Below are positions 36,228 through 45,844 of a stretch of DNA of 64,000 nucleotides, in pieces. The DNA comes from CAWDJT01 sp963828705. Its GTDB lineage: Bacteria; Desulfobacterota; Syntrophobacteria; Syntrophobacterales; Syntrophobacteraceae. The DNA is taken from positions 10,918 through 74,917 of the forward strand of contig CAWHGA010000026.1 of assembly GCA_963828705.1 (NCBI GenBank), in the 5' to 3' direction. The notes below the pieces were generated by a model, which saw only the letters and a list, made by a program, of their open reading frames with translations, ran no database searches and was not told where the DNA came from. Each line of letters begins with the position of its first letter. Positions within the stretch are counted from its first letter, which is position 1. A program made the position numbers and the translations under genes.

Positions 36228-37706
36228 TAGCCCTCCCCATCACCATAGCGGTGCAGGTAATCGGTGAGCTTGAGCTTTCTCATGGTGTTGGCAGAGCTCA
36301 TATAGCGAATCGTTCCAAAGATCGGTCTTGCCGGGCCAAAAGGCCTGTCATAACGACCCAGCACCCAAAAGATACCGGTGTAGGAGTTCGGGTCTCTGCC
36401 ATCCAGGGCGTACTTGTTGTTGAGTTCGATCATGATGCTGAGGGCCTCTTGTGGCGAGGAGGACCACTCGAGGATCTTCTTGCCCCAGAGCATGCGCAGG
36501 TAGTTGTGGATCACACCGTCCTGCAGGAGCTGGCGCTGTGCCGCATTCCAGAGGGGGTCATGCGTTTTGGCGGAGGCAAACTCTTCCAAGGCATAGGTGT
36601 AAGGGCGATGGTCATGTTTGTGCGGACAGGAGCTCTTTCAGCGCCCAGTCGGGAAGCGATTCGAACCGATCGTAGTCGTCCCGCTTGCAGCACATGTTGA
36701 ACCCAAGCTCCCGCCAGGTGATGAATTGATCGAGGAAGGCTTCCGCCCCTTCACTCATGCCCCACCATCCTGCTCGCTGCCCGGAAGCCTTGAAGGAAAG
36801 ACGCCCTGGGGACCACTCTTCCAAGTCTCTTAGAGTACTAAAGATCTCGTGAGCAGAAATGTGTCCGAAGTGAAGATAGGGCGAAAGCCCGCTCGCCACC
36901 TCTTCATCCGGATGATTTCGGTCCACATGGTACCGCTGTAGTTTGCACCGCAGGAAGTCTCCCAGCCTGGCCTTTGCAGCGGCAGAGCCCCCATGGGTTT
37001 CCACTGCTTCCACCCTGTGATCGACCGGCAAAGCGTCAACGGCTCCGGGTGAGACATCGAGGAGGTCTCTGGGCGCCACCGGCCACCGCCTGGCAATGTC
37101 GGCGGGAAACCCCGGCAAAGCCGGCACGGAGAGTGCCTCCAGGGGGTCCTGTTTGGGGAACCGATCGAATTGGCCGGGAAGTTCGGCTTGAAGGAACCTT
37201 CTGAAAGAGTAAGCCGTCTTGAATTCTTTATCCGTTGCGGTGAGCGGCAGAAGACCGTTGGAATCCACAGCTTCCATCTTCACCGGCAAATCCTTTGCCG
37301 CTGCCATGATCATGCGGGGCAGGAAGAATGCGGGATAATCATCGGTGATGACAACGGATGCTCTGGAAGCCAGCGCCCTGATCAGCCCCTTGCCCTCGCC
37401 TTTCTTGCGTTCAACAAAGGGATAGTAGAAAGCGGCGGTATCACCGAACTGATCCTGGTTGTCCCGCATGCCTTCGAGTATAAAACAGTGCAGCCTGGCA
37501 CTGGCCCAAGGGTAATCGCAGCGCAACGCTTCCAAAACCACAAGGGGCTTCCTCAGCTCCTGCGCCCATTCGGCTGCGCGTTCGAGGCTAAAGTTCCACT
37601 GCGCCCTGCGGAAAGCGATCATCCAGTACAGCACAAACTCGCCTTTAGTATTGACCGGCGAATTATTGACAGATCTTATTCGTTCTGCTGGAACTGGGTC
37701 CACCAC
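36227..37706 (-). pseudogene. Class II deoxyribodipyrimidine photolyase, frameshift near 36625
   Basis: GTG at 37706 is chosen since AGGGGAGAA stands directly before it (the next GTG at 37703 is equally possible). Class II features: VPAERIRSVNNSPVNTKGEF, YWMIAFRRAQWNFSLERA, ASVVITDDYPAFFLPRM, LSPYLHFGHISAHEIF and FITWRELGFNMCC. One extra base at about 36625 ends the frame after ELLSAQT; the next frame gives HKHDHRPYTYALEEFASAK, RMLWGKKILEWSSSPQEAL and NKYALDGRDPNSYTGIFW. Reconstructed about 490 residues. It repairs cyclobutane pyrimidine dimers using FADH- and blue light. Unexpected in a presumed anaerobe. Confidence 0.88.
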
Positions 37707-37797
37707 TTCTCCCCTGGCAAATGCGGCTACCACAGAATACTCATCAGTTCGCCACGCGCCGCTCGAAATGACGGCAAGGAAATCCTTGGACAGCCTT

Positions 37798-38781
37798 CTA
37801 CGAACCTTCCCGGAGGAAGCAAGCCTGTGTTGATGCGATCTTTCCCGGGCCCTTCTCCACCTCCCGAAGGGCATTGCAGATGGAGACCTCCATGGGAGTC
37901 AAGGTGAGCGGAACAAGCTCGCGTATGCGATTGTCTCTGCAGATGACCTCGTTCTTCAACCCTTCCAGAAGAGGAATCACCACGCCCGAGGGGACCGGAG
38001 TCATCAAGTTGATCCACAGGGCAGAGAGGTGGGGGGTGAGGACCGGTACGGTTATGATCAGACGTTTGAGGCCTCGCACGCGAATATAGATGCGCATCAT
38101 TTCCCGATAGGTGATGATATCCGGCCCCCCGATGTCAAGCTCAAGACCAGCGGTGTCGGGATTCGTGAGGCAGCCGAACAGGTAGGCAACGGCATCGTTG
38201 ACATCGATGGGCTGGCAGCGCGTGTTGACCCATCTCGGGCAAATGAGAACCGGGAGGCGCTCCACGAGGTAACGAAGCATCTCAAAAGGGGCGCCACCTG
38301 CTCCGATGATGTTGGCGGCTCTTAGAGCAGTGGCGCTGACCTTGCCCGAGTGCAGGATCCTACCCACTTCCTGCCGGCTCGCAAGATGCTTTGATAGACC
38401 CGCGCCCACTTCCCCCAATCCCCCAAGGTAAATCACGCGCCGGATACCGGCCTCGTCAGAAGCTCGGATAAAGTTTTGCGCCGCCGCACGGTCTCTTTCC
38501 GCGAAAAGCCTATTTTCCCGAAAGGTGCGGCCTCCCATGGAGTGAATCAGATAATAGGCGGTATCAATCCCCTGCAGCGCGGTAGCCAGTTTTGCTGGAT
38601 TGAGCAAATCCGCCTCGACGATCTCGACCTTGTCATGCAGAACGAATTGTCTCTTGAATCGTTCGGCCGAGCGTACCAGGCAGCGTGGTCTGACGCCATT
38701 GGCAATCAGGGTGTGCACCAGTCTGCCACCAACAAATCCTGTCACTCCCGTCAGGAGCACGGTTGCTTGAAGGTTGCTCAT
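37798..38781 (-). CDS. NAD(P)H-binding SDR-family protein
   Basis: ATG 38781 (MSNLQATVLLTGVTGFVGG) is preferred to the longer frame. A 327-residue atypical SDR: LLTGVTGFVGGRLVHTLI nucleotide motif, VEADLLNPAKLATALQGIDTAYYLIHSM and RVIYLGGLGEVGAGLSKHL. The subfamily with HSMGG usually carries a C-terminal DUF2867; here the C-terminal part is only about 100 residues without it. It heads the photolyase operon, 91 bases upstream. Substrate unknown. Confidence 0.85.
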   Translation of the reverse strand: MSNLQATVLLTGVTGFVGGRLVHTLIANGVRPRCLVRSAERFKRQFVLHDKVEIVEADLLNPAKLATALQGIDTAYYLIHSMGGRTFRENRLFAERDRAAAQNFIRASDEAGIRRVIYLGGLGEVGAGLSKHLASRQEVGRILHSGKVSATALRAANIIGAGGAPFEMLRYLVERLPVLICPRWVNTRCQPIDVNDAVAYLFGCLTNPDTAGLELDIGGPDIITYREMMRIYIRVRGLKRLIITVPVLTPHLSALWINLMTPVPSGVVIPLLEGLKNEVICRDNRIRELVPLTLTPMEVSICNALREVEKGPGKIASTQACFLREGS

Positions 38782-39478
38782 ATGCGTATCAGCTCCGATG
38801 TGTAGATTGACCCCTTGTGCACGTTGCCTCACCTCGATTGTCATGCTCAAATTGCCGGATTTGGGCCAGTTCAGTTGGGTCAGTGCTTCTGCGATTGGGT
38901 TGCAGCCTTAATTGAGCGATTAGGTCTTAGCCGTTGGCAGTTAGCTCAACAGTCCCGGCAGGTTATGGAATCCTCGCGCTCACCTGCCGGGTGCGAGCTG
39001 TCAATGTGCAACGGCCGCTGGTTCCTCTGCTGATGGCTGACAGCCAACGGCTAACCACCCAGATTGAGTATAACATAAGCATCTTTCTTGAGACACCAAA
39101 GCCCCCATTGATAATCCCAGGAATAGGATCTGCGTCAATAGCGCATTGAACAGACCCGGCAAAAACCCGACCTCTTTCTTCATTGCTTCACCGGGTCTCC
39201 TTTGAAGATAGGATAGGGTGTCCGGCAAGCACAACAGTTCCTCACCACCGCTGAGAGGGGGTCGAAGCGCTTTCGTAGAGCCGGGATGCGTTTTGGCGGC
39301 GGAATGGCACACCAGGGGAAGTTGCCAATCTGCTTGGACACCCTCCATAAGACTTGAAATTGCAGTTTTCATCAGCCATGATAAACTCGATACTGGTGTG
39401 CGGGCGGTTCCTGGCTGTGAACGGGCGGGACATCACGGAAGTTCTCATGCCTGCGTCAGGTCATTCTTTTTTCAGTTG
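38782..39478. other. Long intergenic region with a spaced inverted repeat
   Basis: No convincing gene in about 700 bases. Arms 38927-38946 and 39035-39054 (TTAGCCGTTGGC and complement, extended with three mismatches) are about 90 bases apart. A 60-codon minus-strand ORF from 39183 (MKKEVGFLPGLFNALL) has a hydrophobic stretch but no other support. Confidence 0.5.
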
Positions 39479-40469
39479 ATGTTCATTCTCCACCCAAGGT
39501 CAAAAGAACTGGATACGATCGTGGAAAAAATCATCCTGGGTGTCAGCACCTGCCTGCTCGGTGAACCGGTGAGGTATGATGGTGGACATAAACTGGACCG
39601 CTTTTTAAGGGATACACTGGGGCGTTACGTGGAATATGCCGGTGTCTGTCCCGAGGTGGAGTGTGGTCTGGGTGTACCACGAGAATCAATGCATCTGGAA
39701 GGTGACCCGCAAGCGCCGAGGCTCGTGACCACTCGAACCAAACGGGACGTCACCGACCAGATGACCGCATGGGCCAAGCGGCGCGTCGAAGAACTGGAGC
39801 AAGCGAACCTGTGCGGTTTCATCTTCAAAAGCAATTCACCCAGCAGCGGCATGGAACGAGTTAACGTCTTCGACTCGAATGGCATGCCCCGGAAGGTGGG
39901 CAGTGGGCTTTTCGCATCCATCTTTATGCAGCACTTTCCGCTGATTCCGGTGGAAGATGAAGGCCGACTGCATGATCCGGTGCTGCGCGAAAGCTTCATT
40001 GAACGGATCTTTGTGTTCAAGCGCTGGCGTGAGATGGTGGAACGAGGCAAAGCGCTAAGCCACCTGGTTGACTTCCACACGCGGCACAAGCTGCTGATTA
40101 TGGCCCACAGCCCCAAACACAGCAGCACTATTGGCAAATTAGTGGCGAAGGGCGAAAGAGCTTCCGTCTGATATGCTCTTTCTGCAGTATCAGACACTGC
40201 TGATGGAAGCCCTCAAGCTTAAAGCGACCACGAAAAAGAACACCAACGTACTGCAACACTTGATGGGCTATTTCAAGAAGCAGCTATCAACAGATGAAAA
40301 GGAGGAGCTTCTGGAAGTTATAGAATATTACCATCAGGGGAACCTTCCCCTCATCGTTCCGATTACCCTTATCAATCACTATGTCCGCAAATATGACCAG
40401 CCGTACTTAAAGGTCCAGTACTATCTTCATCCCCACCCCATCGAATTACAGCTTAGGAATCACGTATAA
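39479..40469 (+). pseudogene. DUF523 and DUF1722 (YbgA-like) protein, copy 2, one frameshift
   Basis: ATG 39479 (or GTG 39521). The DUF523 half is complete: ILGVSTCLLGEPVRYDGGHK, VCPEVECGLGVPRESMHLEG, and HKLLIMAHSPKHSSTIGKL begins DUF1722. An extra A near 40158 stops the frame at 40171; the following frame continues ELPSDMLFLQYQTLLMEAL, NTNVLQHLMGYFKKQLS, VRKYDQPYLKVQYYLHPHP. It is similar along its length to copy 1 (15337-16284). The duplication brackets the whole lipid and photolyase region. Confidence 0.87.
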
Positions 40470-40622
40470 GGTTGGTAAAGCGGCAGGTGCGAAAGCCACG
40501 GCATGAAATCCAATAGCCAGGAGGTCCCCGCGACCTCCTGGGTCAGGGATAAGGCGGGAAATGAATTCTTGGGTGAACTTAGCGCGCGTCCACAGAAGAA
40601 AGTGACCGACAAACGAACCATC

Positions 40623-40642
40623 ACCCCGGCCAAGGCCGGGGT
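40623..40642. repeat. Perfect 9-base palindrome
   Basis: ACCCCGGCC-AA-GGCCGGGGT flanked by ATC and CCAGGAAG, another unit of the dispersed family. Confidence 0.6.
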
Positions 40643-40767
40643 CCAGGAAGCTTTGAGAGGGCTGAATCCGACTTCCGCCAGAGTTGTGAACGGATGATTT
40701 CGGATACCCAGTTGAGTGGAGCTGTAATAAGGTTTGGTGAACTGGATTCCATCAAGATGGCATGGCT

Positions 40768-41901
40768 ATGAAAAGATTATGGATTTTACCTCTTCTAAGC
40801 ATCTTGGGAGTACTGTTGTTCCTATCCTGCATGCACAACCCGGCTGCTTTTGATGAGGTGGCATGGCGACAGAAGGTGGAAGGTCAGAGCACCGAAATGC
40901 TTTATGCGCCTCATTTTGAAGCCGGGCGCCATTTCAATCCCTGGATGCCCATGGAACACGGCGGTCTCTTGCGGTTCCTGAAATGGAGGCTGTCGAGCAA
41001 TACCTTGTACTCGGAGGAAGAGAAGAACTTCAGCCCCAGGTTCATTCCGGATCTGAGCAAAAGGATTCGCGCCAGGCCGGAAGGGGATTTCATTACGTGG
41101 ATCGGGCACGGGACCTTTCTCCTGCGTATTCAGGGAGAATACTGGATCACCGACCCGATGCTTTCTGAGAGAGCGCTCCTCCCGAAACGCATCACCCCGC
41201 CGGCGATAACCGGCGATGAATTGCGCGACCTCACCCCGCGATTGAACGTGCTGATTTCCCACAATCACTACGATCACCTCGACGAAGACAGTATCCGCTC
41301 CCTGCCTCGGGATTCCCGGATCTATGTCCCCCTCGGTGTCAGGGAACTTGTAGCAACCTTCCACAATGGACCGATTCAGGAGCTGGACTGGTGGCAGGAA
41401 GTCGATCTGGGGGCCGGCAGGAAGCTGGTCTGCCTCCCGGCACAGCACTGGTCGAGGCGCATCGGCCAGGGGTACAACGAAACACTTTGGGTCAGTTATC
41501 TGCTGATCACACCGGAAACCTCGGTCTATTACGGCGGAGACAGCGGATACTTCATGGGCTACGGAGAAATCGGAAGGCGATTCCCACAGATAGATTACGC
41601 CCTGCTCGCGACCACCGCCTACCATCCGCGATGGTTCATGCACTACGCCCACATGAATATTCCGGAAGCTCTCCAGGCATTCCGTGATCTTGGAGCGAAG
41701 TATTTCATCCCCACCCAGTGGGGGACCTTTGCCTTGGGGGACGAGCCCCCCGGCCTTGCGGCCCTGGATTTGATGAGGAACATCAAGGATGGAAGCCTCG
41801 ATCCCTCCAGGTTTATGCTCCTGAACATCGGGGAAATCCTTCCCCTGCGCCAAACATCTTCGCCCGAACTGACCTCAAGGCAGATGGTCGTTACCCCCTA
41901 G
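40768..41901 (+). CDS. MBL-fold metallo-hydrolase lipoprotein (NAPE-PLD-like)
   Basis: Start at 40768 (MKRLWILPLL), with the in-frame ATG 40762 as alternative. A lipobox LFLSC at about residue 22 predicts a membrane-anchored lipoprotein. The metallo-beta-lactamase fold carries ISHNHYDHLDEDSI (HxHxDH), LPAQHWSRRIGQGYNETLWVSY, SVYYGGDSGYFMGYGEIG and the C-terminal MNIPEALQAFRDLGAKYFIP. NAPE-PLD relatives are zinc phosphodiesterases cleaving N-acyl-phosphatidylethanolamine, so a phospholipid substrate is plausible but not shown. A fragment of a paralogue is at 31681-31830. Confidence 0.88.
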   Translation: MKRLWILPLLSILGVLLFLSCMHNPAAFDEVAWRQKVEGQSTEMLYAPHFEAGRHFNPWMPMEHGGLLRFLKWRLSSNTLYSEEEKNFSPRFIPDLSKRIRARPEGDFITWIGHGTFLLRIQGEYWITDPMLSERALLPKRITPPAITGDELRDLTPRLNVLISHNHYDHLDEDSIRSLPRDSRIYVPLGVRELVATFHNGPIQELDWWQEVDLGAGRKLVCLPAQHWSRRIGQGYNETLWVSYLLITPETSVYYGGDSGYFMGYGEIGRRFPQIDYALLATTAYHPRWFMHYAHMNIPEALQAFRDLGAKYFIPTQWGTFALGDEPPGLAALDLMRNIKDGSLDPSRFMLLNIGEILPLRQTSSPELTSRQMVVTP

Positions 41902-42034
41902 GGCCATGCTTTGAACTTAGCCATGGAAAAGGTGACGGTGGGGCAGGTCCGCCACCTAATGGGAACCCAAAGGAAGGCGAATCAACTACATGTGGTCTTG
42001 GACCTTGCAAAGATGTGCCAAATCAGGATGCGAC

Positions 42035-43009
42035 ATGAAAAGCGGGATCGGTTGCATGGTCATCGTTATTGGCTTGCTTGGGTGTATGGCCAGCATGCCA
42101 GCGCATGATATGTCGGGCGCCGGCAGCTACCAGGTGAAAACCGACGAGCGAGCGCATGGGCTGCGGCGCAGTTATCGGGTGCATGTGCCGAGCGGATACT
42201 CGGGAGCCGGAGCACTTCCCCTGATCGTCGTGGTTCATGGTGCCTTCAGCACCGCCAAGGAAATGGAAAAACACAGCGGTTTTAGCGAACTGGCTGATCG
42301 TGAGGGATTTGTCGTCGTGTACCCCGAAGGTTTCGGTTTGCTGGGCTTTCTTCAGCATTGGAATTCCGGCCACTGCTGCGGCAAGGCCCTGAAAAGCGAC
42401 CTCGATGATGTCAATTTTATTGCCCGCGTCATCGATGACGTCAGCGCCCGGCTTAAAGTGGATCGGAGCCGCATCTACATGGTGGGGAATTCCAACGGGG
42501 GCATGTTGACCTACCGCTTTGCTGCGGAGAGATCGGATACGGTGGCGGCCATTGCGGTGGTGGCCGGCGCTATCGGTGGCAAGCCGTCGGCTGAAGAGGC
42601 TGAATGGCGTATCCCCCAGCCGGCACGACCAGTGCCGCTGATCGTTTTTCATGGTCTAAACGACCAGGCTGTGCCTTACGCGGGTGGCCGGAGCCTGCGC
42701 AAACGCCATGATCGTACCTTCGTGTCGGTGAGCGAATCGCTCGCGTTCTGGGTCAAGAACAATGGCTGTATGCCCGCGCCTCGCCAACAGAGTCTCTATG
42801 ATGGCAGAGTGACGCTGGAATCCTGGAGCGGCTGCATGGCGGATGGCGGCGTGGTGCTCTACTCCCTGGCGGACTGGGATCATCTGTGGCCAGGGAAGTA
42901 TTTCACCCAGCGCTTGGAAAATCAGGATTCATTGAGGGGATTTGACGCGGCACAACTCATCTGGCAGTTCTTCAAGCGGCATCAGCGGGAACCGCAGACT
43001 TCGGGCTAG
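42035..43009 (+). CDS. PHB-depolymerase-family (LpqC-like) esterase
   Basis: ATG 42035 (MKSGIGCMVIVIGLLGCM) gives a secretion signal with a lipobox-like LLGC. The alpha/beta-hydrolase core shows the oxyanion strand LIVVVHGAFSTAKEMEKHSG, nucleophile elbow VGNSNGGMLTYRFAAE, the acid loop LIVFHGLNDQAVPY and the final catalytic His in ADWDHLWPG. About 325 residues. The family includes polyhydroxybutyrate depolymerases and feruloyl esterases; the substrate cannot be told. Confidence 0.87.
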   Translation: MKSGIGCMVIVIGLLGCMASMPAHDMSGAGSYQVKTDERAHGLRRSYRVHVPSGYSGAGALPLIVVVHGAFSTAKEMEKHSGFSELADREGFVVVYPEGFGLLGFLQHWNSGHCCGKALKSDLDDVNFIARVIDDVSARLKVDRSRIYMVGNSNGGMLTYRFAAERSDTVAAIAVVAGAIGGKPSAEEAEWRIPQPARPVPLIVFHGLNDQAVPYAGGRSLRKRHDRTFVSVSESLAFWVKNNGCMPAPRQQSLYDGRVTLESWSGCMADGGVVLYSLADWDHLWPGKYFTQRLENQDSLRGFDAAQLIWQFFKRHQREPQTSG

Positions 43010-43128
43010 TGCCTCGTCAAGGGTGTTTCACCGGGTAGAGAACGCCACTGCCGCAAAGGCGGAGGGCCAGTGAATCCTGGAAACGTGTTGATTCCGATCT
43101 GCGCGGAAATCACAATCCAGTGCGGTTG

Positions 43129-43557
43129 TCAAACCGATTCGGGACCTTGGCCTTGCGAAACAAGATCAGCAATGCGTTGCATGGCAGTGAGACAAATGAG
43201 CAGATACGGGAAGGCCGGGAGCGGCACCCCGAACCGCAGGCAGCAACGGTTTTTCCCAAGACTTTCGACGGAGTGAGTCGTCGCGGGAATGCCGAAGACA
43301 CGCCAGGACCAGGCTATGCCCGGTTTGAAATGAGTCACGGCAAAAGACGCCGAGAATCCAAGAATCGTCTTGATGCGGCCTGATGAAAGCGGGGTGAGGA
43401 TGCGGTCGGAACACTCGACCGCGCGGATGGAGGGACCCCATTCCGCCCAGCGGGACGTATCAACGAGCAGATTCCAAACCCGGTGGGAGGGAGCCCGGAT
43501 CATCAAGCAAGCTTCGAGATAAGGAAAGACAAGCCTTAACAAGGTAGGCGCCTCCAC
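43129..43557 (-). CDS. SRPBCC (START-like ligand-binding) protein, copy 2
   Basis: A 142-residue paralogue of 35775-36227 with the same layout: SHRVWNLLVDTSRWAEWGPS, RIKTILGFSASFAVTHF, IAWSWRVFGIPATTHSVE. Its first residues overlap, out of frame, the truncated methyltransferase gene, so a recombination junction lies near 43560 and the normal upstream part is missing. Possibly silent for lack of its own promoter, or now part of the ArsA operon. Confidence 0.78.
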   Translation of the reverse strand: MEAPTLLRLVFPYLEACLMIRAPSHRVWNLLVDTSRWAEWGPSIRAVECSDRILTPLSSGRIKTILGFSASFAVTHFKPGIAWSWRVFGIPATTHSVESLGKNRCCLRFGVPLPAFPYLLICLTAMQRIADLVSQGQGPESV

Positions 43558-43942
43558 AATGGTGGGTTATTACCTGAGGGAATTTTCGCTTCACCCGCCG
43601 GAGCATATTCTCTGACAGGTCGCAGGCGTGGATCTCGGAAGGCCGGTACTGCAGGATATAGGGAATGAGAATCCCGGTTCCGGTTCCCACGTCCAGCATC
43701 CGTTCGCCCGGTTGAAGGCGGCATGCTCTTACAATTGCTGCCAAATGCTCCGGCACCCCTTCGGGGAGAGGCGGTTCAAAAAGATCCACGTTTTCATCGA
43801 AGTATCCTTCTTGCAGCGCATTTGCTGCTTCGATTTCTTCCGGTGTGAGAGGCTCAGCCAAGGTGAATTCCAACTGCTCGCATTTTGTTTTCCTGGGGCT
43901 CGGGGTCCTCTGCGACGGCGTCTTTTCGCTGCAACATCTCAC
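43460..43942 (-). pseudogene. Class I SAM-dependent methyltransferase, truncated
   Basis: The first 128 residues form the N-terminal half of a Rossmann methyltransferase (GERMLDVGTGTGILIPYIL, EIHACDLSENMLRRVKRKFP). After VITHHCGG the frame enters the antisense of nothing recognisable and overlaps the SRPBCC gene: the C-terminal half is gone. Start codon overlaps the stop of the CPFC gene (43939-43942), so it was once third in the ArsA operon. Confidence 0.7.
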
Positions 43943-44205
43943 TCCACCTCAATCTTGGTGGCCTTCTTGGTATCGGCCATGTTCTTTTTCTTGTCTTCCA
44001 GATTGGAGATCTGCTGATCAATGACCGATTTGAAAGCATGAAGCAGCTCGATCTGAGCGTTGGTAAGATGATGGAAAAAGGCGCTGTGCTTCCTTTTGCT
44101 CCTGGCCAGCGTATTCATGACAAGACAGAAAGGGCAGGCCATCTCATCATGCTTATCCTCGTCAGGGGTTGCTTGCGCTCTGCTCTCCTCCATGGTCTCC
44201 TCCAA
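43939..44205 (-). CDS. Small CPFC-motif protein in the ArsA operon
   Basis: An 88-residue hydrophilic protein with DEMACPFCLVMNTLARSKRK (a CxxC pair) in the first half and a helical second half (TNAQIELLHAFKSVIDQQI then KKKNMADTKKATKIEVE). It overlaps arsA at 44162-44205 and the methyltransferase at 43939-43942. The family is not known to me; the CPFC pair suggests metal or thiol-disulfide chemistry. Coding is well supported by the double overlap. Confidence 0.7.
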   Translation of the reverse strand: MEETMEESRAQATPDEDKHDEMACPFCLVMNTLARSKRKHSAFFHHLTNAQIELLHAFKSVIDQQISNLEDKKKNMADTKKATKIEVE

Positions 44206-45377
44206 AGGTAACTGTCAATACATCACCAATAAGCTGTGCTTTCCGGGTTTCCAAAGGAATGAAGGTCCTCGGCAAGATAAGATTCCTCTTGAAATTTCCA
44301 AGTCTTATGATGAGTTCATCGCCGACCTTGCTGAGATCTATTTCAGTCTTTTGCACAAAGGGCAAGTGCACCTTGATGACGTGCGCCCCGTTTTCCTGCA
44401 GGAATTCATAGGGACGCTGCACATGGAACACATCTGCTGGATTTCGGTCTCCATAGAGTTGCAATCCCAGCTCCAGCCAGCCGGTCGTATCCGAGCACCT
44501 CCCGCTGATAATAAGGAACTTCGAAAAGCGGCAGCGGATGGAAATAGCTCCTGGCCAGTTCCTGATATTCGCGCTGAGAATCAAGCCATTCCTGAGGCAA
44601 AGTCACGTCGTGCAGCTCGCTGAAGATGCGGTTGGCGATCACGGCATCGATGGCAAGCTGATGCAATGAAAAAAACATGAACGCTCTCTGGGTTTCGCGC
44701 AACACCATCTTTTCGAGGTTTGTCACCAAGCGTGCCGAGGTGATTTGCGGGTCGGTAAGTAGGAGGTCTACTCCTTGAAGGCGCTTGAAAAGGACCTCAA
44801 TGGCATCAAAGTAGGAATCTTCAGGGAGAGGGATGTCGGAAAGCCGCTTCGCAATTGGCCGCATGTATTGCATAAGCCGTCGTTCCAGTCGGAACACTTT
44901 CTTCATGTACCATTCCAGAGTCTTGGGCAGGCTGATGAAGCGAATGGATTCCGCTGTAGGGGCGCAGTCAAGAACGATCAGGTCATAGGTCTTTTCTCTT
45001 GCGTACTGATTGACATAGAGAAGGGCGGCGATCTCTTCCATGCCGGGGAGCACGGCCAGTTCCTCAGCGAGGATATTTTCGATCCCGGAAGCGTTGAGCA
45101 GAACCGATATGTACCGGTGAACTTCGCCCCAATGCTTGGCGATTTCCTCGTGGACGTCGAGTTCCTGGATGGAAAGTCTTTCAGCGACGGGAATGGGCAT
45201 CCCGCGGTTCTTGTCCATGAGAGACCGATCGAGGTCGAACGCATCGCTCAGGCTGTGGGCGGGGTCCAATGAGAGCACGATGGTCTTGAGGCCCCGCTGG
45301 GACGCGATGATCCCTGTGGCCGCCGCCACGCTGGTCTTCCCCACCCCACCCTTGCCTGCATAAAGCAAAATCCTCAT
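44162..45377 (-). pseudogene. ArsA-family ATPase with ArsA-HSP20 tail, one frameshift
   Basis: ATG 45377 begins MRILLYAGKGGVGKTSVAAA, the deviant Walker A of ArsA/Get3. Switch regions LSLDPAHSLSDAFDL and VLDCAPTAESIRFISLP are in place, as is AIDAVIANRIF. A one-base excess near 44485 breaks the frame; the next reads LELGLQLYGDRNPADVFH and a small HSP20-like domain, VQKTEIDLSKVGDELIIRLG. Reconstructed about 405 residues. There is no arsB or arsR nearby, so tail-anchored protein or client handling, or another role, is as likely as arsenite export. Confidence 0.83.
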
Positions 45378-45844
45378 ATTCTACCTCTCCGGTTTTTTAC
45401 ATTACGTTTACCATAATGCGGAGGATCTTGAGTCGTCAAGGGAACGAGCGTCCCCATTGGCCATGGATTTGGTGCGGATTTCGTCTCCGGACATTGGATC
45501 CGGCAAAGGGTTCACATAAGCGAAAAGCGCAAATCGGGCTGGCAATCCCCCCCAAAAAAAGGCGGGGCCCTACTTTCCAAAAGGGTAAAGGAATCCTTAA
45601 CGTTAGGAAGGAGTTTGGAAAACCAACTCGTTAATTCTGGCCAATGACATGACGGATCCGGCTTCCATGACCTCGTGGATTACTGCGAAGGATGTAAATG
45701 GTACCATCATTTATGCTTCGATTGTTCCTCAGGCGCAAAATTGGATACCAACGGCCTTCTGATCAAATTTCACGGCCTCGATTTGCTGATCGGTGGATGC
45801 CTAGACTGGAATTGCAGCCATGATGAAACCTGTCGAAGGAACAT
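45378..45844. other. Intergenic region between arsA-type and ADP-ribosylglycohydrolase genes
   Basis: Divergent spacer of 467 bases. One 99-codon plus-strand ORF (45675-45974) is Cys/His-rich but overlaps the glycohydrolase in another frame and has no ribosome site, so it is not called. Confidence 0.4.

Noticed and set aside
39001..39183. Possible small membrane protein (MKKEVGFLPGLF...)
   Set aside because: One hydrophobic stretch only, no family, and it overlaps an inverted repeat; kept as a note in the intergenic entry.
40822..41853. Minus-strand ORF of 343 codons
   Set aside because: Antisense to the intact metallo-hydrolase gene.
44162..45377. Arsenite efflux system
   Set aside because: The ATPase is ArsA-like but arsB, arsD, arsR and arsC are missing, so an arsenic role is not claimed.
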